Positions 19,351-28,784 are shown, counted from the first letter of the stretch. The stretch: 64,000 nt of DNA from Companilactobacillus alimentarius DSM 20249 (GCF_002849895.1 NZ_CP018867.1:620001-684000); one strand, 5' to 3'. Numbers and translations: made by a program. Notes: generated by a model from the sequence alone, not told the origin.

Positions 19351-21141
19351 TTATGAAAACTGACTATTATACAATTTAGCATAAAAACCATTCTTCATTA
19401 ACAACTCCTGATGAGTTCCTTTTTCGATGACTTCACCATGATTGATTACAACGATTTGATCCGCATTTTTAATCGTCGATAACCTGTGAGCAATCACAAA
19501 ACTGGTCTTCTTTTCCATCAAGTTGGTCATAGCTTTTTGAACATCCAATTCGGTCTGGCTATCAATTGAGGCAGTTGCTTCGTCTAAGACTAGTACAGGC
19601 GATTCAGCGATAAATGCTCTGGCGATACTGAGGAGTTGCCTTTGTCCTTGGGAAAGCTGACTGGCGTTCTCACTCAAAATAGTTTCATAGCCATCCGGTA
19701 ATTGATTAATAAACTTGTCCGCATTGGCACGCTTAGCTGCCTTTTTAACGTCTTCGTCACTAGCATTAGGTCTGCCCAATCGTATGTTCTCTAAAATACT
19801 AAGATTAAACAGAAATGATTCTTGCTGCACTACTGTAACCAGTTTTCTTAAATCATGTCGACGGATTTTTGTGACGTCATGTCCATCCAATAAGACTCGC
19901 CCTTTTTGGAGTGGATACAGATTAGTTAATAGATTCATAATCGTCGTTTTCCCGGCACCAGTAGGTCCAACCAAGGCTACAACTTCTCCTGGATTAGCTG
20001 TTAAACTAATGTTCTTTAAAATTGGTGTTTGATCGTATGCAAAAGATACATGCTCAAATGAAACGTACCCTGTCGACTGTTTCATTGCAATAGCCTGCGA
20101 GTCATCTATTTCTGGTCTCTCATCAATCAATTCAAAGACACGCTCAGCACTGGCTAACGACAACTGCAAGGTATTTATTAGATTCAATACATTATTGATA
20201 GGACCAGTGAAATTACGCAGATAAATTAAAAAAGTAAAGATAACTCCCACAGTGATTTTTCCATAACCACCAATAATAGAAATGGCACCCACAGCTGTAA
20301 TCAATAAGTATGCAATATTATTCGTCATATTATTAAAGGGACCAATAATTGAAGATAGAGCCTGAGCTTTGAAAGCCGATTTCGTATACTGAGCATTGAC
20401 TTGATCAAATTTATTCAAAGTCGTTTCTGTATGATTGAACAGTTGCACCAATTGTTTGCCAGAAACAGTCTCTTCAATCTGAGTATTCAATTCGCCTAGA
20501 GAACTCTGTTGGGTTGAAAAAGCCCTTTGCGTTAGTTTAGAGATACCTTTTGAAAAAAGATAGGTCGCAACAGTACTTAAAAGTGCAATCACAGTTAAAG
20601 TTGGCGAAAGAATCAGCATTGCTAATCCCATACCTAAAACGCTGATTACACCAGTAAATAATTGCACAAACGTCTGCATTAAAGCGGTATTGATATTATC
20701 GACATCATTAGTCAAACGACTCATCACATCACCATTGTCATGCGTATCAAAAAATTTCATAGGAAGCCGTTGCAAATTGGCAAAGACATCCTGCCTTATT
20801 TGATTACTAGTAGCTTGGGCAACTTTGATAATGATTGAGTTTTGAAAGTAAGTAAACACACTGGAAATCAAATAGATAATTGTCAGAAAAATGCAAACAT
20901 AAATTAAAGCTTTTAAACGGTTCTTATCAATATATTGATCTACAACAATCCCATTCATTCTATTACCGATAATTGTAACCGCGGTCGTTACTGTCGTCAG
21001 TCCAAAGACGATTGCCAATTTCCAACGATAAACTTTAAGATAATTCCACATTCGTTTAATGGTTTCTTGCCAATTATTAAGTGACACTTTTTGACGATGA
21101 ATATTTCGTGGTCCGCGTCTATGCATGTCCAAAATTAACAT
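19351..21141 (-). CDS. Heterodimeric ABC exporter subunit (LmrD-like)
   Basis: A 596-residue half-transporter: six predicted membrane helices (residues about 40-320) and a C-terminal ATPase. Walker A is GPTGAGKTT, the signature is LSQGQ (non-canonical second residue), Walker B is VLVLDEATAS with the catalytic glutamate, and the H-loop is FVIAHRLS. It pairs with the adjacent subunit, whose site is degenerate, as in LmrCD-type multidrug exporters; the actual substrate is unknown. The genes overlap by 23 nt. A GGGGG sequence fits best a TTG start at 21132, 9 nt downstream; the ATG at 21141 directly abuts it. Confidence 0.9.
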   Translation of the reverse strand: MLILDMHRRGPRNIHRQKVSLNNWQETIKRMWNYLKVYRWKLAIVFGLTTVTTAVTIIGNRMNGIVVDQYIDKNRLKALIYVCIFLTIIYLISSVFTYFQNSIIIKVAQATSNQIRQDVFANLQRLPMKFFDTHDNGDVMSRLTNDVDNINTALMQTFVQLFTGVISVLGMGLAMLILSPTLTVIALLSTVATYLFSKGISKLTQRAFSTQQSSLGELNTQIEETVSGKQLVQLFNHTETTLNKFDQVNAQYTKSAFKAQALSSIIGPFNNMTNNIAYLLITAVGAISIIGGYGKITVGVIFTFLIYLRNFTGPINNVLNLINTLQLSLASAERVFELIDERPEIDDSQAIAMKQSTGYVSFEHVSFAYDQTPILKNISLTANPGEVVALVGPTGAGKTTIMNLLTNLYPLQKGRVLLDGHDVTKIRRHDLRKLVTVVQQESFLFNLSILENIRLGRPNASDEDVKKAAKRANADKFINQLPDGYETILSENASQLSQGQRQLLSIARAFIAESPVLVLDEATASIDSQTELDVQKAMTNLMEKKTSFVIAHRLSTIKNADQIVVINHGEVIEKGTHQELLMKNGFYAKLYNSQFS

Positions 21142-22855
21142 CCCCCATCTGCGTTTTAACTAGCTGACGATAAAAGTCTGATTGTTTTAGTAATTCCTGA
21201 TGAGTCCCTTGGGAAATCAAACGACCATTTTTTAAAACAATAATTTGATCACAATCCATAATGTTCGTCACCCTTTGAGAAATGATGATAGTAGTTTTAT
21301 TATGGCGTAATTTTTCCAATCGTTGCTTAATTTTTGCATTGGTAGATTGATCAACTGCACTCGTTGCATCATCCAGTACTAAAATATCTGGATTAGGAAC
21401 TAACGAACGTGCAATATTTAAGCGTTGACGTTGCCCACCAGAGAAATTCTTACCAGCCTGTTCAACATCGGTTTGAAACTTTTCTGGCAATTTTTGAATA
21501 AACTCCTTACTCATTGACACAATACTAGCTTGATTGATACTTTCTTGAGTTGCAGTACTATCTCCATAAGTTAAGTTACTGAGAATATTACCAGAAAATA
21601 ATAATGAATCCTGTAACGCTACTGCCACTTTTTTATGAACATCTTCTAGACTCAGCTTCTGAATATCAATCCCACCAATTTTAATTTCCCCTTGGTATTG
21701 ATCGTATTTTCTTGTTAGTAGATTAATCACAGAACTCTTTCCCGATCCAGTTTCGCCAATGATTCCTAGCCATTGACCATCTTTTACTTGAAAGTTTAAA
21801 TCGTCCAGGATTGGTTCGCCTTCAGCATAGCCAAAAGAGACTTTTTCAAACTCAATTCCGCTTCCTGAAGGTATCTTAACAGTCTCATTTTCAATTACTT
21901 CTGTTTTTGCTAAATCTAAGACCGCTTGAACTCTAGTGGAACTCGTAATTGCTCGTGAGAAAGCTGTGATAATATTGACCGTTTGGATCATCGCATTCGT
22001 GATTTGGATCATGTAGTTAACGAAAGCAATAATTTGTCCATCACTGATGGTGTTACTAATAGCTAAACTGCCACCATAACCAATCGCAATGATAACGCCA
22101 AAATTCAACATCAATTGGATAACCGGCGATAAGATAACCGTTGCCAAAGCGGCACTTTGACTCTTTTGTTGTAAGTTGTGATTTTGCTGCGTAAACTGGT
22201 GCAATTGATGATTTTCAAGGACATAGGACTTGATTGTCTTTGCCCCTTGAAGATTCTCACGCATCACCTTGTTGACCGTATCTACGGATTGCTGCATTTT
22301 AGTATATTTGGGGATACTTTTACGTACAACAATAATTAAAAAGATAATCAAAATTGGCATGATAACGCCTAGAATTGGTGCCAAATCCGGACAAATGATG
22401 ATTGACATAACTACTCCACCAAACAAAAGCATTGGTGAACGAACTAGTCCACGAGTCACTATCATAACTAAATTTTGCATTTGTGTTACGTCATTAGTGA
22501 TTCTTGTGATGAGAGTAGCTGGCGATAGGGTCTTTGGCTGACGATCATTTAAAGATACCCTCAATAAATGACTTCGTAATGATTCCCCCATTTTTAACGA
22601 CGCAAAACTCCCTAATGCACCGCAACTGCCACCAAAGATTAAGCCTAAAATAGCAAACATCAACATTAACAAAGCATGTTGTATCACAAAATTCAGATCT
22701 CCTTTTGCTAGACCTTGATCGATAATTTTTGACATTAACGTTGGTTGTTGAAGATCACAAAAAACCTCTCCTAACATAATTAACGGTGCCAAAAAGAAAC
22801 TCAAGCGAGCTTTTCCATGTATATGTTGCATTACAATATTGAACAATTGATTCAC
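21119..22855 (-). CDS. Heterodimeric ABC exporter subunit with degenerate ATP site (LmrC-like)
   Basis: A 578-residue half-transporter with membrane helices in residues 20-300 and a C-terminal ATPase: Walker A GETGSGKSS, signature FSGGQ, Walker B ILVLDDATSA and H-loop IIISQRVT. The catalytic glutamate is replaced by Asp and the switch histidine by Gln. Together with the LSQGQ signature of the partner these changes fall in one composite ATP site, as known for asymmetric LmrCD/TM287-288-type exporters. The GTG at 22855 directly follows AGGAA, so the TTG at 22846 (9 nt away) is the better start. A promoter, a palindrome and a leader terminator lie upstream. Confidence 0.9.
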   Translation of the reverse strand: MNQLFNIVMQHIHGKARLSFFLAPLIMLGEVFCDLQQPTLMSKIIDQGLAKGDLNFVIQHALLMLMFAILGLIFGGSCGALGSFASLKMGESLRSHLLRVSLNDRQPKTLSPATLITRITNDVTQMQNLVMIVTRGLVRSPMLLFGGVVMSIIICPDLAPILGVIMPILIIFLIIVVRKSIPKYTKMQQSVDTVNKVMRENLQGAKTIKSYVLENHQLHQFTQQNHNLQQKSQSAALATVILSPVIQLMLNFGVIIAIGYGGSLAISNTISDGQIIAFVNYMIQITNAMIQTVNIITAFSRAITSSTRVQAVLDLAKTEVIENETVKIPSGSGIEFEKVSFGYAEGEPILDDLNFQVKDGQWLGIIGETGSGKSSVINLLTRKYDQYQGEIKIGGIDIQKLSLEDVHKKVAVALQDSLLFSGNILSNLTYGDSTATQESINQASIVSMSKEFIQKLPEKFQTDVEQAGKNFSGGQRQRLNIARSLVPNPDILVLDDATSAVDQSTNAKIKQRLEKLRHNKTTIIISQRVTNIMDCDQIIVLKNGRLISQGTHQELLKQSDFYRQLVKTQMGDVNFGHA

Positions 22856-22861
22856 TTCCTA

Positions 22862-22917
22862 AAAAAGCGTCACGAATCCCAAGGCCTAGTAAGGACTAAG
22901 GAATCCGTGGCGCTTAT
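22862..22917 (-). promoter_or_regulatory. Leader terminator (putative attenuator) of the ABC exporter operon
   Basis: On the minus strand a stem of about 16 bp (one mismatch, two wobble pairs, loop about 18 nt) is followed by six T residues and directly by the AGGAA ribosome site of the first exporter gene. The predicted promoter lies upstream of it, so every transcript must pass this hairpin. This is the layout of an attenuator. No leader peptide or competing antiterminator helix could be recognised with confidence. Confidence 0.65.
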
Positions 22918-22933
22918 AAAAATTGTCTGTTTT

Positions 22934-22962
22934 TATTCTAAGCTTGTGTTATGGTGTGTTCA
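22934..22962 (-). promoter_or_regulatory. Sigma-A-type promoter of the ABC exporter operon
   Basis: Minus strand: TTGAAC, 17-bp spacer, TAGAAT. Transcription would start a few bases before the leader hairpin. Confidence 0.7.
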
Positions 22963-22984
22963 AGTTTTTTTGTTTTTTATTGAT

Positions 22985-23001
22985 ATGTTTTCGTAAAACA
23001 T
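22985..23001. promoter_or_regulatory. Palindrome upstream of the ABC exporter promoter
   Basis: ATGTTTT and AAAACAT arms with a 3-base centre, about 25 bp upstream of the -35 box. A smaller palindrome, TAGTTTAACTA, follows at 23004-23014. They may be operators for an unidentified regulator; no regulator gene lies next to the operon. Confidence 0.45.
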
Positions 23002-23040
23002 TTAGTTTAACTATAATTCTACGTTAATTTTTGAGCGCAC

Positions 23041-23091
23041 AAAAAAAGCCATTTTTTAAAATTTCGTATAAAATCTAAAAAATGACTTTTT
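23041..23091 (-). terminator. Intrinsic terminator of gdhA
   Basis: A 16-bp stem with one mismatch (23043-23058 with 23076-23091), followed on the minus strand by a run of T residues, about 70 nt after the gdhA stop codon. Confidence 0.8.
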
Positions 23092-23157
23092 ACTTAAATT
23101 CTTCGATTATTTAAGGTTACATAATAAATTTATTTAAAACTTTCTAGAAATAAACTA

Positions 23158-24504
23158 TTAAACCAGTCCTTGAGCTAGCATAGCTTGGGCAACCTTTTCG
23201 AAACCAGCAATATTAGCACCAGCTTGAAAATCTTTTCCCAAATCATATTCTTTATCAGCAGCGGCTGTTTTCTCATAAATATCTTTCATGATACTTTGCA
23301 ACTGCTTGTCGACGTCTTCAAAACTCCATGATAAACGCTCGCTATTTTGACTCATTTCTAGTGCTGATACAGCAACACCACCTGCGTTTGCTGCTTTAGC
23401 TGGTCCATAAATAACCTTATTATCCTTATAGACCTTAATGGCACCTGTATCACTTGGCATATTGGCACCTTCTGCTACGTACTTAACACCATCTTTGACA
23501 ATCATTTGAGCTTCTTTTTCATCAATCTCGTTTTGAGTAGCACATGGTAAAGCTATGTCATATTCAATATCTTGATCCCACACTGAACCTTCAAAGTATT
23601 GAGCTGACTTAATTTTTTCAGCATACTCTTTGATTCGGCCACGCTCTACTTCTTTAATTTGCTTAACGGTTGCGAGATCAATTCCATTGGGATCATAAAC
23701 ATAACCATTAGAATCTGAAACAGTTACTACCTTAGCCCCATTTTCTTGAGCCTTTTGTAATGCATAAATAGCCACATTCCCAGCTCCAGAAATTTTTACG
23801 ATCTTATCTTTTAAGGTATCATTTTGATCTTTAATTAAAGCGTCCAAGTAATAAATTAAACCAAACCCAGTCGCTTCGGTTCTAGCTAATGAACCGCCAT
23901 ACTGCAAACCTTTTCCCGTAAGAATTCCATTTTGTGAACCATTCAAACGTTTATATTGTCCATACAAATAACCAATTTCACGTCCACCAACACCAATATC
24001 GCCAGCAGGGACATCTAAGTCTGGTCCGATATGTTTTTGTAATTCTGTCATAAAGCTTTGGCAAAAACGCATAATTTCTGAATCAGATTTTCCTTTAGGA
24101 TCAAAATCAGATCCACCTTTACCCCCGCCAATTGGGAGTCCTGTTAAACTGTTCTTTAAAATTTGTTCAAAACCTAAGAATTTAATAATACTCAAATTAA
24201 CACTCGGATGAAATCTCAGTCCACCCTTATAAGGTCCAATGGCGGAATTGAATTGCACACGGAATCCACGATTAACTTGAAAGTTTCCTGTGTCATCTTG
24301 CCAAGGAATGCGAAATTGAATTACTCGTTCCGGTTCAACCATTAGGCCTAAAATATTAGCCTTAATATATTCTGGATGTTTCTTCAAAACAGGTTTCAAG
24401 CTGTCCAATACGGTAAAAACAGCCTCTTGAAATTCTGATTGATCAGGATCTCTGTTAGTGATTTTTTCTTTCAAATTTTTAATATAATTCTCAACATCTG
24501 CCAT
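23158..24504 (-). CDS. gdhA: NADP-type glutamate dehydrogenase
   Basis: Interconverts 2-oxoglutarate plus ammonia and glutamate. The 448-residue length is that of the hexameric bacterial NADP enzymes. Visible motifs: GPYKGGLRFHPSVN near residue 90, PIGGGKGGSDFDPKGKSD near residue 123 (catalytic lysine region), GDIGVGGREIGY near residue 165 and the dinucleotide-binding GAGNVAIYAL near residue 240. It is monocistronic between terminators. A perfect 8-bp-arm palindrome overlaps the expected transcription start. Confidence 0.96.
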   Translation of the reverse strand: MADVENYIKNLKEKITNRDPDQSEFQEAVFTVLDSLKPVLKKHPEYIKANILGLMVEPERVIQFRIPWQDDTGNFQVNRGFRVQFNSAIGPYKGGLRFHPSVNLSIIKFLGFEQILKNSLTGLPIGGGKGGSDFDPKGKSDSEIMRFCQSFMTELQKHIGPDLDVPAGDIGVGGREIGYLYGQYKRLNGSQNGILTGKGLQYGGSLARTEATGFGLIYYLDALIKDQNDTLKDKIVKISGAGNVAIYALQKAQENGAKVVTVSDSNGYVYDPNGIDLATVKQIKEVERGRIKEYAEKIKSAQYFEGSVWDQDIEYDIALPCATQNEIDEKEAQMIVKDGVKYVAEGANMPSDTGAIKVYKDNKVIYGPAKAANAGGVAVSALEMSQNSERLSWSFEDVDKQLQSIMKDIYEKTAAADKEYDLGKDFQAGANIAGFEKVAQAMLAQGLV

Positions 24505-24561
24505 AAAAAAACCTACCTTCTAATAAAATAAAGATTCATCCATATATTTAATCAGTAATTA

Positions 24562-24579
24562 AATAACTAGATAGTTATT
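24562..24579. promoter_or_regulatory. Palindrome at the gdhA transcription start
   Basis: Arms AATAACTA and TAGTTATT with a 2-base centre. A TATAAT box on the minus strand (24580-24585) sits immediately upstream, so a protein bound here would block initiation of gdhA. The -35 box is poor. Confidence 0.45.
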
Positions 24580-24630
24580 ATTATATCTCTATTATTAGAA
24601 AAAATGACTTTTTATTAAAAAAATTCTTCT

Positions 24631-25956
24631 TTATGCTGGCTTTGATAATTTATAAAACTCTGCTTCCTGATAAATCTTAACAATCGTTCTTTCATAATCC
24701 GCATCATTCACTCCAAAAATCACTTTCATATTACTGCCTTCTTGAATAACCAGTTTGACATTGATGCGACTATTATCAAGAAAATCCAAAATCTTCCCAG
24801 CTAAAGACGGACGTTGACTCAATTGCCATGAAACCGCTGCTACTAAAGCAATGTTCTTATTGATGATTATCTTATCTAAGTTACAACTATTTCTTAAATT
24901 ACTAATTGCAGACTCTAAGTTTGGATTTGAAGAATCCTGTTGACACAGAAAACTGAAACCATCATTTCCCGACGGAACATAACTTGCTACAATATGGTGT
25001 TTTTGTAAAATTGATAATACTTGTTGCAGTATTTCGATATGTCTATTGAGCTGATATTTTTTAATCGTAATGACAGTATAGTTCTTCTTTCCAGCAATAC
25101 CCGTAATAATTCTCTTTTCAATTTGTCTATCAATTGATCCGACCACCAGCGTCCCGCTTGCTTTGGGATCGTTCGTATTTAATATCTTAGTAGGAATTTG
25201 TTTTTTCCTAACTGGTAAGATTGCTTCTTCTTGAAAAACACCAATTCCCATATATGACAATTCTTGTAATTCTTCATACGATAGAATATCAATTTTTTGA
25301 GAATGATCAACAATTCTAGGATCAGCCATTAAGATTCCTGAAACATCTGTCCAATTCTCGTACAGTTTCGCATCCAATAGATTAGCTAGGATTGCTCCAG
25401 AAATATCACTGCCACCACGTGCCATTAATTGAATTGACTTATCAATTTGAACACCATAAAACCCTGGGACAACAATATTTTGATACTTACTACGTATTTT
25501 TAAAAGTGCCCGTTTAGACGCTCCATAATCAAATCCATTTTCTTTAAAAATCATAACCAAACTAGCGTCAACGAACTTGTAACCTAAATACTTTGCCATT
25601 AACTTGGCCGTCAAGTACTCACCACGTGAAATCAAATAATCATGCGAACAAGTAAATAAATTATCCTTGATCTCTAACAAATCCTTTTCTAAGACCAATC
25701 CTATTTTTAAATCATCCCTAATCTTCAAGAATCTTTCACTGATACTTTCAAAAATTTCATTAATATCTTCTCCAAGATCGCGGGCTCTTTCCAATTCAAT
25801 CAACATATCTGTCATTTTAATCGGCTGTTGTAAACTTTTTCCTATGGCACTGACCACTACTACTTGACGCCTGTTATCAGCTTGAATTATGGCTTTTACT
25901 TTTCTAAATTGCTTGACATCAGCAACTGAACTGCCACCAAATTTAACGACCTTCAT
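24631..25956 (-). CDS. Aspartate kinase
   Basis: Phosphorylates aspartate, the entry step to threonine, methionine and lysine. The 441-residue protein has the N-terminal kinase motif VKFGGSSVAD, the catalytic/substrate region MARGGSDISGAILANLL near residue 180, and two C-terminal ACT-like regulatory segments from about residue 285. It lies directly after hom (their ends and starts share one base) and faces away from thrC-thrB, so it is probably the threonine-pathway isozyme (YclM/ThrD class) and subject to feedback control through the ACT domains. Confidence 0.93.
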   Translation of the reverse strand: MKVVKFGGSSVADVKQFRKVKAIIQADNRRQVVVVSAIGKSLQQPIKMTDMLIELERARDLGEDINEIFESISERFLKIRDDLKIGLVLEKDLLEIKDNLFTCSHDYLISRGEYLTAKLMAKYLGYKFVDASLVMIFKENGFDYGASKRALLKIRSKYQNIVVPGFYGVQIDKSIQLMARGGSDISGAILANLLDAKLYENWTDVSGILMADPRIVDHSQKIDILSYEELQELSYMGIGVFQEEAILPVRKKQIPTKILNTNDPKASGTLVVGSIDRQIEKRIITGIAGKKNYTVITIKKYQLNRHIEILQQVLSILQKHHIVASYVPSGNDGFSFLCQQDSSNPNLESAISNLRNSCNLDKIIINKNIALVAAVSWQLSQRPSLAGKILDFLDNSRINVKLVIQEGSNMKVIFGVNDADYERTIVKIYQEAEFYKLSKPA

Positions 25957-27173
25957 TAGGCAATTACCCCCTGATTAACTATCTCCTTATTACTTATGAC
26001 ATTTTTTTGAATAGTATCAGGTAATCCAGCCATAAAAGCTCTTGGGTCTTTTTCTAAAACAAAATCCATTAATTTATGCATTTTGCCAACACTAATTTGA
26101 TGAACATAAACGTATTGTTCTTCTTCAATCAAATCAAAATCTTTAAATAGATCTTTAACATCAAAATTAGCTCTAACAACATAATCCTGTTGAAAAATAT
26201 TGGCATCATATTGTACCTTCTCATCAAAATTACGTTCAAGATGCTGCTTATTCTCCTTAATATCAAGGATATCTTGAACAACCGCATTAGCAGTCGGAAA
26301 CATCCCAGCGCCTTGACCAAAGAAATCGAGTTTACCAATTGTTTCCCCATTTAAAGAAATCAGATTGTAATTACCAGGCGTATTAGCTTCCAGAGAATCC
26401 TTTCGCATTAAAGCAGGTTCAACCACATAATCGTATTCATTATTTAATTTATGAGTTAAACCAAGCAATTTAACAAGATAACCTTTTCGTTCGAAATATC
26501 GGACATCTTCACTTCTAATATTTCTAATACCAAAAATTGGTAATCTATCACGATCAGAAATTTTGATGTTATAAGCAATGTCGGCACTAATACAGAGTTT
26601 ATTGGCAATATCAACTCCGTCAATGTCCGCACTAGGATCATTTTCAGCATAGCCTAATTTTTGAGCCTTACTCAAGACCTCAGCAAACGACTGATTGTTC
26701 TTACTCATTTGATCAAGAATGAAATTACTTGTTCCATTGAAAATACCCGAAATACAGTCAACATTATCGATTCGCAGAGCCTTTTCTAACCCCTGAATCC
26801 AAGGAATCCCTCCGCCAACGGAAGCTTCAAAATAAAATTTAACATGATTCTTATTAGCAACATCTGTAAATTCTTTCAAATACTTAGCAATCACCGCTTT
26901 ATTGGCCGTAACAACATGTTTTTGATGATTTAAAGCCTCTAGAATATAAGCATGTGCTGGCTCAATTCCACCAATAGCTTCAACCACCACATCAACTTCA
27001 TCATCATTGATAATTTCAGCAATACTATCTGTCATTTCCGGCAGAATTTTCTTTTTACCACTCCTAATCAAAATACGGCTTACTGTGAGGCCCTGGGTTT
27101 GCATCTTAGCCTTCTTAATTATTTCGTAAACGCCTTTTCCTACGGTTCCAAATCCTAATAATGCAATTCTCAT
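25956..27173 (-). CDS. hom: Homoserine dehydrogenase
   Basis: Reduces aspartate semialdehyde to homoserine. The 405-residue protein begins with the nucleotide-binding motif ALLGFGTVGKGVYEI. ANKAVIAKY near residue 95, GGGIPWIQGLEKAL near residue 120 and GYAENDPSADIDGVDIANK near residue 195 are family signatures; the catalytic lysine lies in the region after GVDIANK. The C-terminal part after residue 320 is shorter than the ACT domain of the Bacillus enzyme. It is first of the hom-aspartokinase operon and divergent from thrC. Confidence 0.96.
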   Translation of the reverse strand: MRIALLGFGTVGKGVYEIIKKAKMQTQGLTVSRILIRSGKKKILPEMTDSIAEIINDDEVDVVVEAIGGIEPAHAYILEALNHQKHVVTANKAVIAKYLKEFTDVANKNHVKFYFEASVGGGIPWIQGLEKALRIDNVDCISGIFNGTSNFILDQMSKNNQSFAEVLSKAQKLGYAENDPSADIDGVDIANKLCISADIAYNIKISDRDRLPIFGIRNIRSEDVRYFERKGYLVKLLGLTHKLNNEYDYVVEPALMRKDSLEANTPGNYNLISLNGETIGKLDFFGQGAGMFPTANAVVQDILDIKENKQHLERNFDEKVQYDANIFQQDYVVRANFDVKDLFKDFDLIEEEQYVYVHQISVGKMHKLMDFVLEKDPRAFMAGLPDTIQKNVISNKEIVNQGVIA

Positions 27174-27199
27174 AGGTTTAACCTCCAGTTTTATAATTT

Positions 27200-27220
27200 G
27201 TGTTCATTTTAAGTGAACAC
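27200..27220. promoter_or_regulatory. Palindrome in the divergent threonine promoter region
   Basis: Perfect 7-bp arms, GTGTTCA and TGAACAC, separated by 7 bases. The right arm abuts the -35 box of the thrC promoter and the site is also close to the hom transcription start, so one regulator could control both directions. Confidence 0.55.
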
Positions 27221-27249
27221 TTGTCTTTAAATTAAAAACAGGTTAACAT
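27221..27249 (+). promoter_or_regulatory. Sigma-A-type promoter of thrC-thrB
   Basis: TTGTCT (27221-27226), 17-bp spacer, TAACAT (27244-27249), about 33 nt before the thrC start codon. Confidence 0.65.
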
Positions 27250-27281
27250 ATAGACATTCGAAATACAAGGAGTCATGTTTT

Positions 27282-28784
27282 ATGGACAAAAACTACACAA
27301 GTACTAGAAATGACAAAGTAAAACTTTCAGCTAAGGACGCAATAAAGAAAGGCTTTGCCGATGACGGCGGCCTATTCGTCTATCCACAGTTAAATAGTGA
27401 TATTAGTTTAAAATCTCTCTTATCACTAAATTATCAAGAGATTGCTCAGATAATTCTCGAAAAATTATTACCTGGTTTTTCCAAAGAGGAAATCCAAACA
27501 AGTATCTTTGATGCCTATAATGATAGTTTTGACACTCCAACCATTACTCCTTTAGTCGCTGTTGATGACTTTTACGTGCTCGAGTTATTCCATGGACCAA
27601 CTAGCGCCTTTAAGGATATTGGCTTGCAAATCTTGCCTCAATTGATGAAAAAGGTATTAAAACCCGATAATAAAGTAATGATTTTAACTGCTACCAGTGG
27701 CGATACTGGCAAAGCGGCTCTTGAAGGATTCAAGAACCTCGATCAAATGGGAATTACGGTCTTCTACCCCTATCAAGGCGTAAGTAAAGTTCAACAATTA
27801 CAAATGGAAACGACTAATGGAAATAACACCGACATTACAGCCATCAGAGGAAATTTTGACGATGCACAAAGTAATGTAAAAAAAATTTTCAATGACAAGA
27901 ATTTCAAACAAAGTCTAGGTAATAAAGTCAATCTCTCTAGTGCTAACTCTATCAACATTGGACGTTTAATCCCTCAAGTTGTTTATTACTTTGCCTCTTA
28001 TGTGCAATTGGTTAATAAACACTCAATCAAACTCGGTCAAAAGGTTAATTTCACTGTTCCGACTGGAAATTTCGGTGACGTTTTAGCCGGATTCTTCGCT
28101 AAACAGATGGGTCTGCCAGTCAATAAATTCATTGTTGCTAGTAATGAAAACAATGTTCTCACACGATTCTTTAATACTGGTATATATGACCGTAATCTCC
28201 CCTTCCATCAAACTGTTGCTCCTAGCATGGACATTCAAATTTCCAGTAATTTTGAACGCTTACTTTATTACGAAAGCAATCAAGACACAGCTTATGTAAA
28301 AAAACTAATGGACCAGCTCGAACAAAGTGGTCGTTATCAAGTTTCTGACAAAGTCCTCACAGCCATCAGAGACGACTTCTTCTGTGCTTACAGTACTGAT
28401 GACGAAATAAAATCCTCTATAAATTCTGTTTTCAAACGAGAGCACTATCTTATGGACCCTCATACTGCCGTCGGTTACAAAGCTATGCGTGATTACCAAA
28501 AAACTGGCGATCAGACACCCAACATTTTGCTAAGTACGGCTAGTCCCTATAAATTCGTTCACGCAGTCTCAAAGGCAATTCTTGATAACCCTATTGATGA
28601 CGATAGATTGGCTATGCAGCAACTGCAACAATTCTCTAATGTAGCGATTCCCCAAAATCTCATTAAAGTTTTTGACTTACCAATTCGACATCGAGATGTC
28701 ATCGAAAAAAACAATATGGAAGACTACATCAAATCTAAAATTGAGGAGAAATTCTATGATAAAAATTCAAGTGCCCGCAACTAG
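27282..28784 (+). CDS. thrC: Threonine synthase
   Basis: PLP enzyme converting O-phosphohomoserine to threonine. The 500-residue length and the N-terminal segment YTSTRNDKVKLSAKDAIKKG match the long (yeast/E. coli-like) class rather than the short Bacillus class. The PLP lysine lies in LFHGPTSAFKDIGLQ near residue 115; the phosphate-binding loop is TATSGDTGKAALEGF near residue 140. It overlaps thrB by 29 nt, a fairly long overlap that suggests coupled translation. Confidence 0.96.
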   Translation: MDKNYTSTRNDKVKLSAKDAIKKGFADDGGLFVYPQLNSDISLKSLLSLNYQEIAQIILEKLLPGFSKEEIQTSIFDAYNDSFDTPTITPLVAVDDFYVLELFHGPTSAFKDIGLQILPQLMKKVLKPDNKVMILTATSGDTGKAALEGFKNLDQMGITVFYPYQGVSKVQQLQMETTNGNNTDITAIRGNFDDAQSNVKKIFNDKNFKQSLGNKVNLSSANSINIGRLIPQVVYYFASYVQLVNKHSIKLGQKVNFTVPTGNFGDVLAGFFAKQMGLPVNKFIVASNENNVLTRFFNTGIYDRNLPFHQTVAPSMDIQISSNFERLLYYESNQDTAYVKKLMDQLEQSGRYQVSDKVLTAIRDDFFCAYSTDDEIKSSINSVFKREHYLMDPHTAVGYKAMRDYQKTGDQTPNILLSTASPYKFVHAVSKAILDNPIDDDRLAMQQLQQFSNVAIPQNLIKVFDLPIRHRDVIEKNNMEDYIKSKIEEKFYDKNSSARN

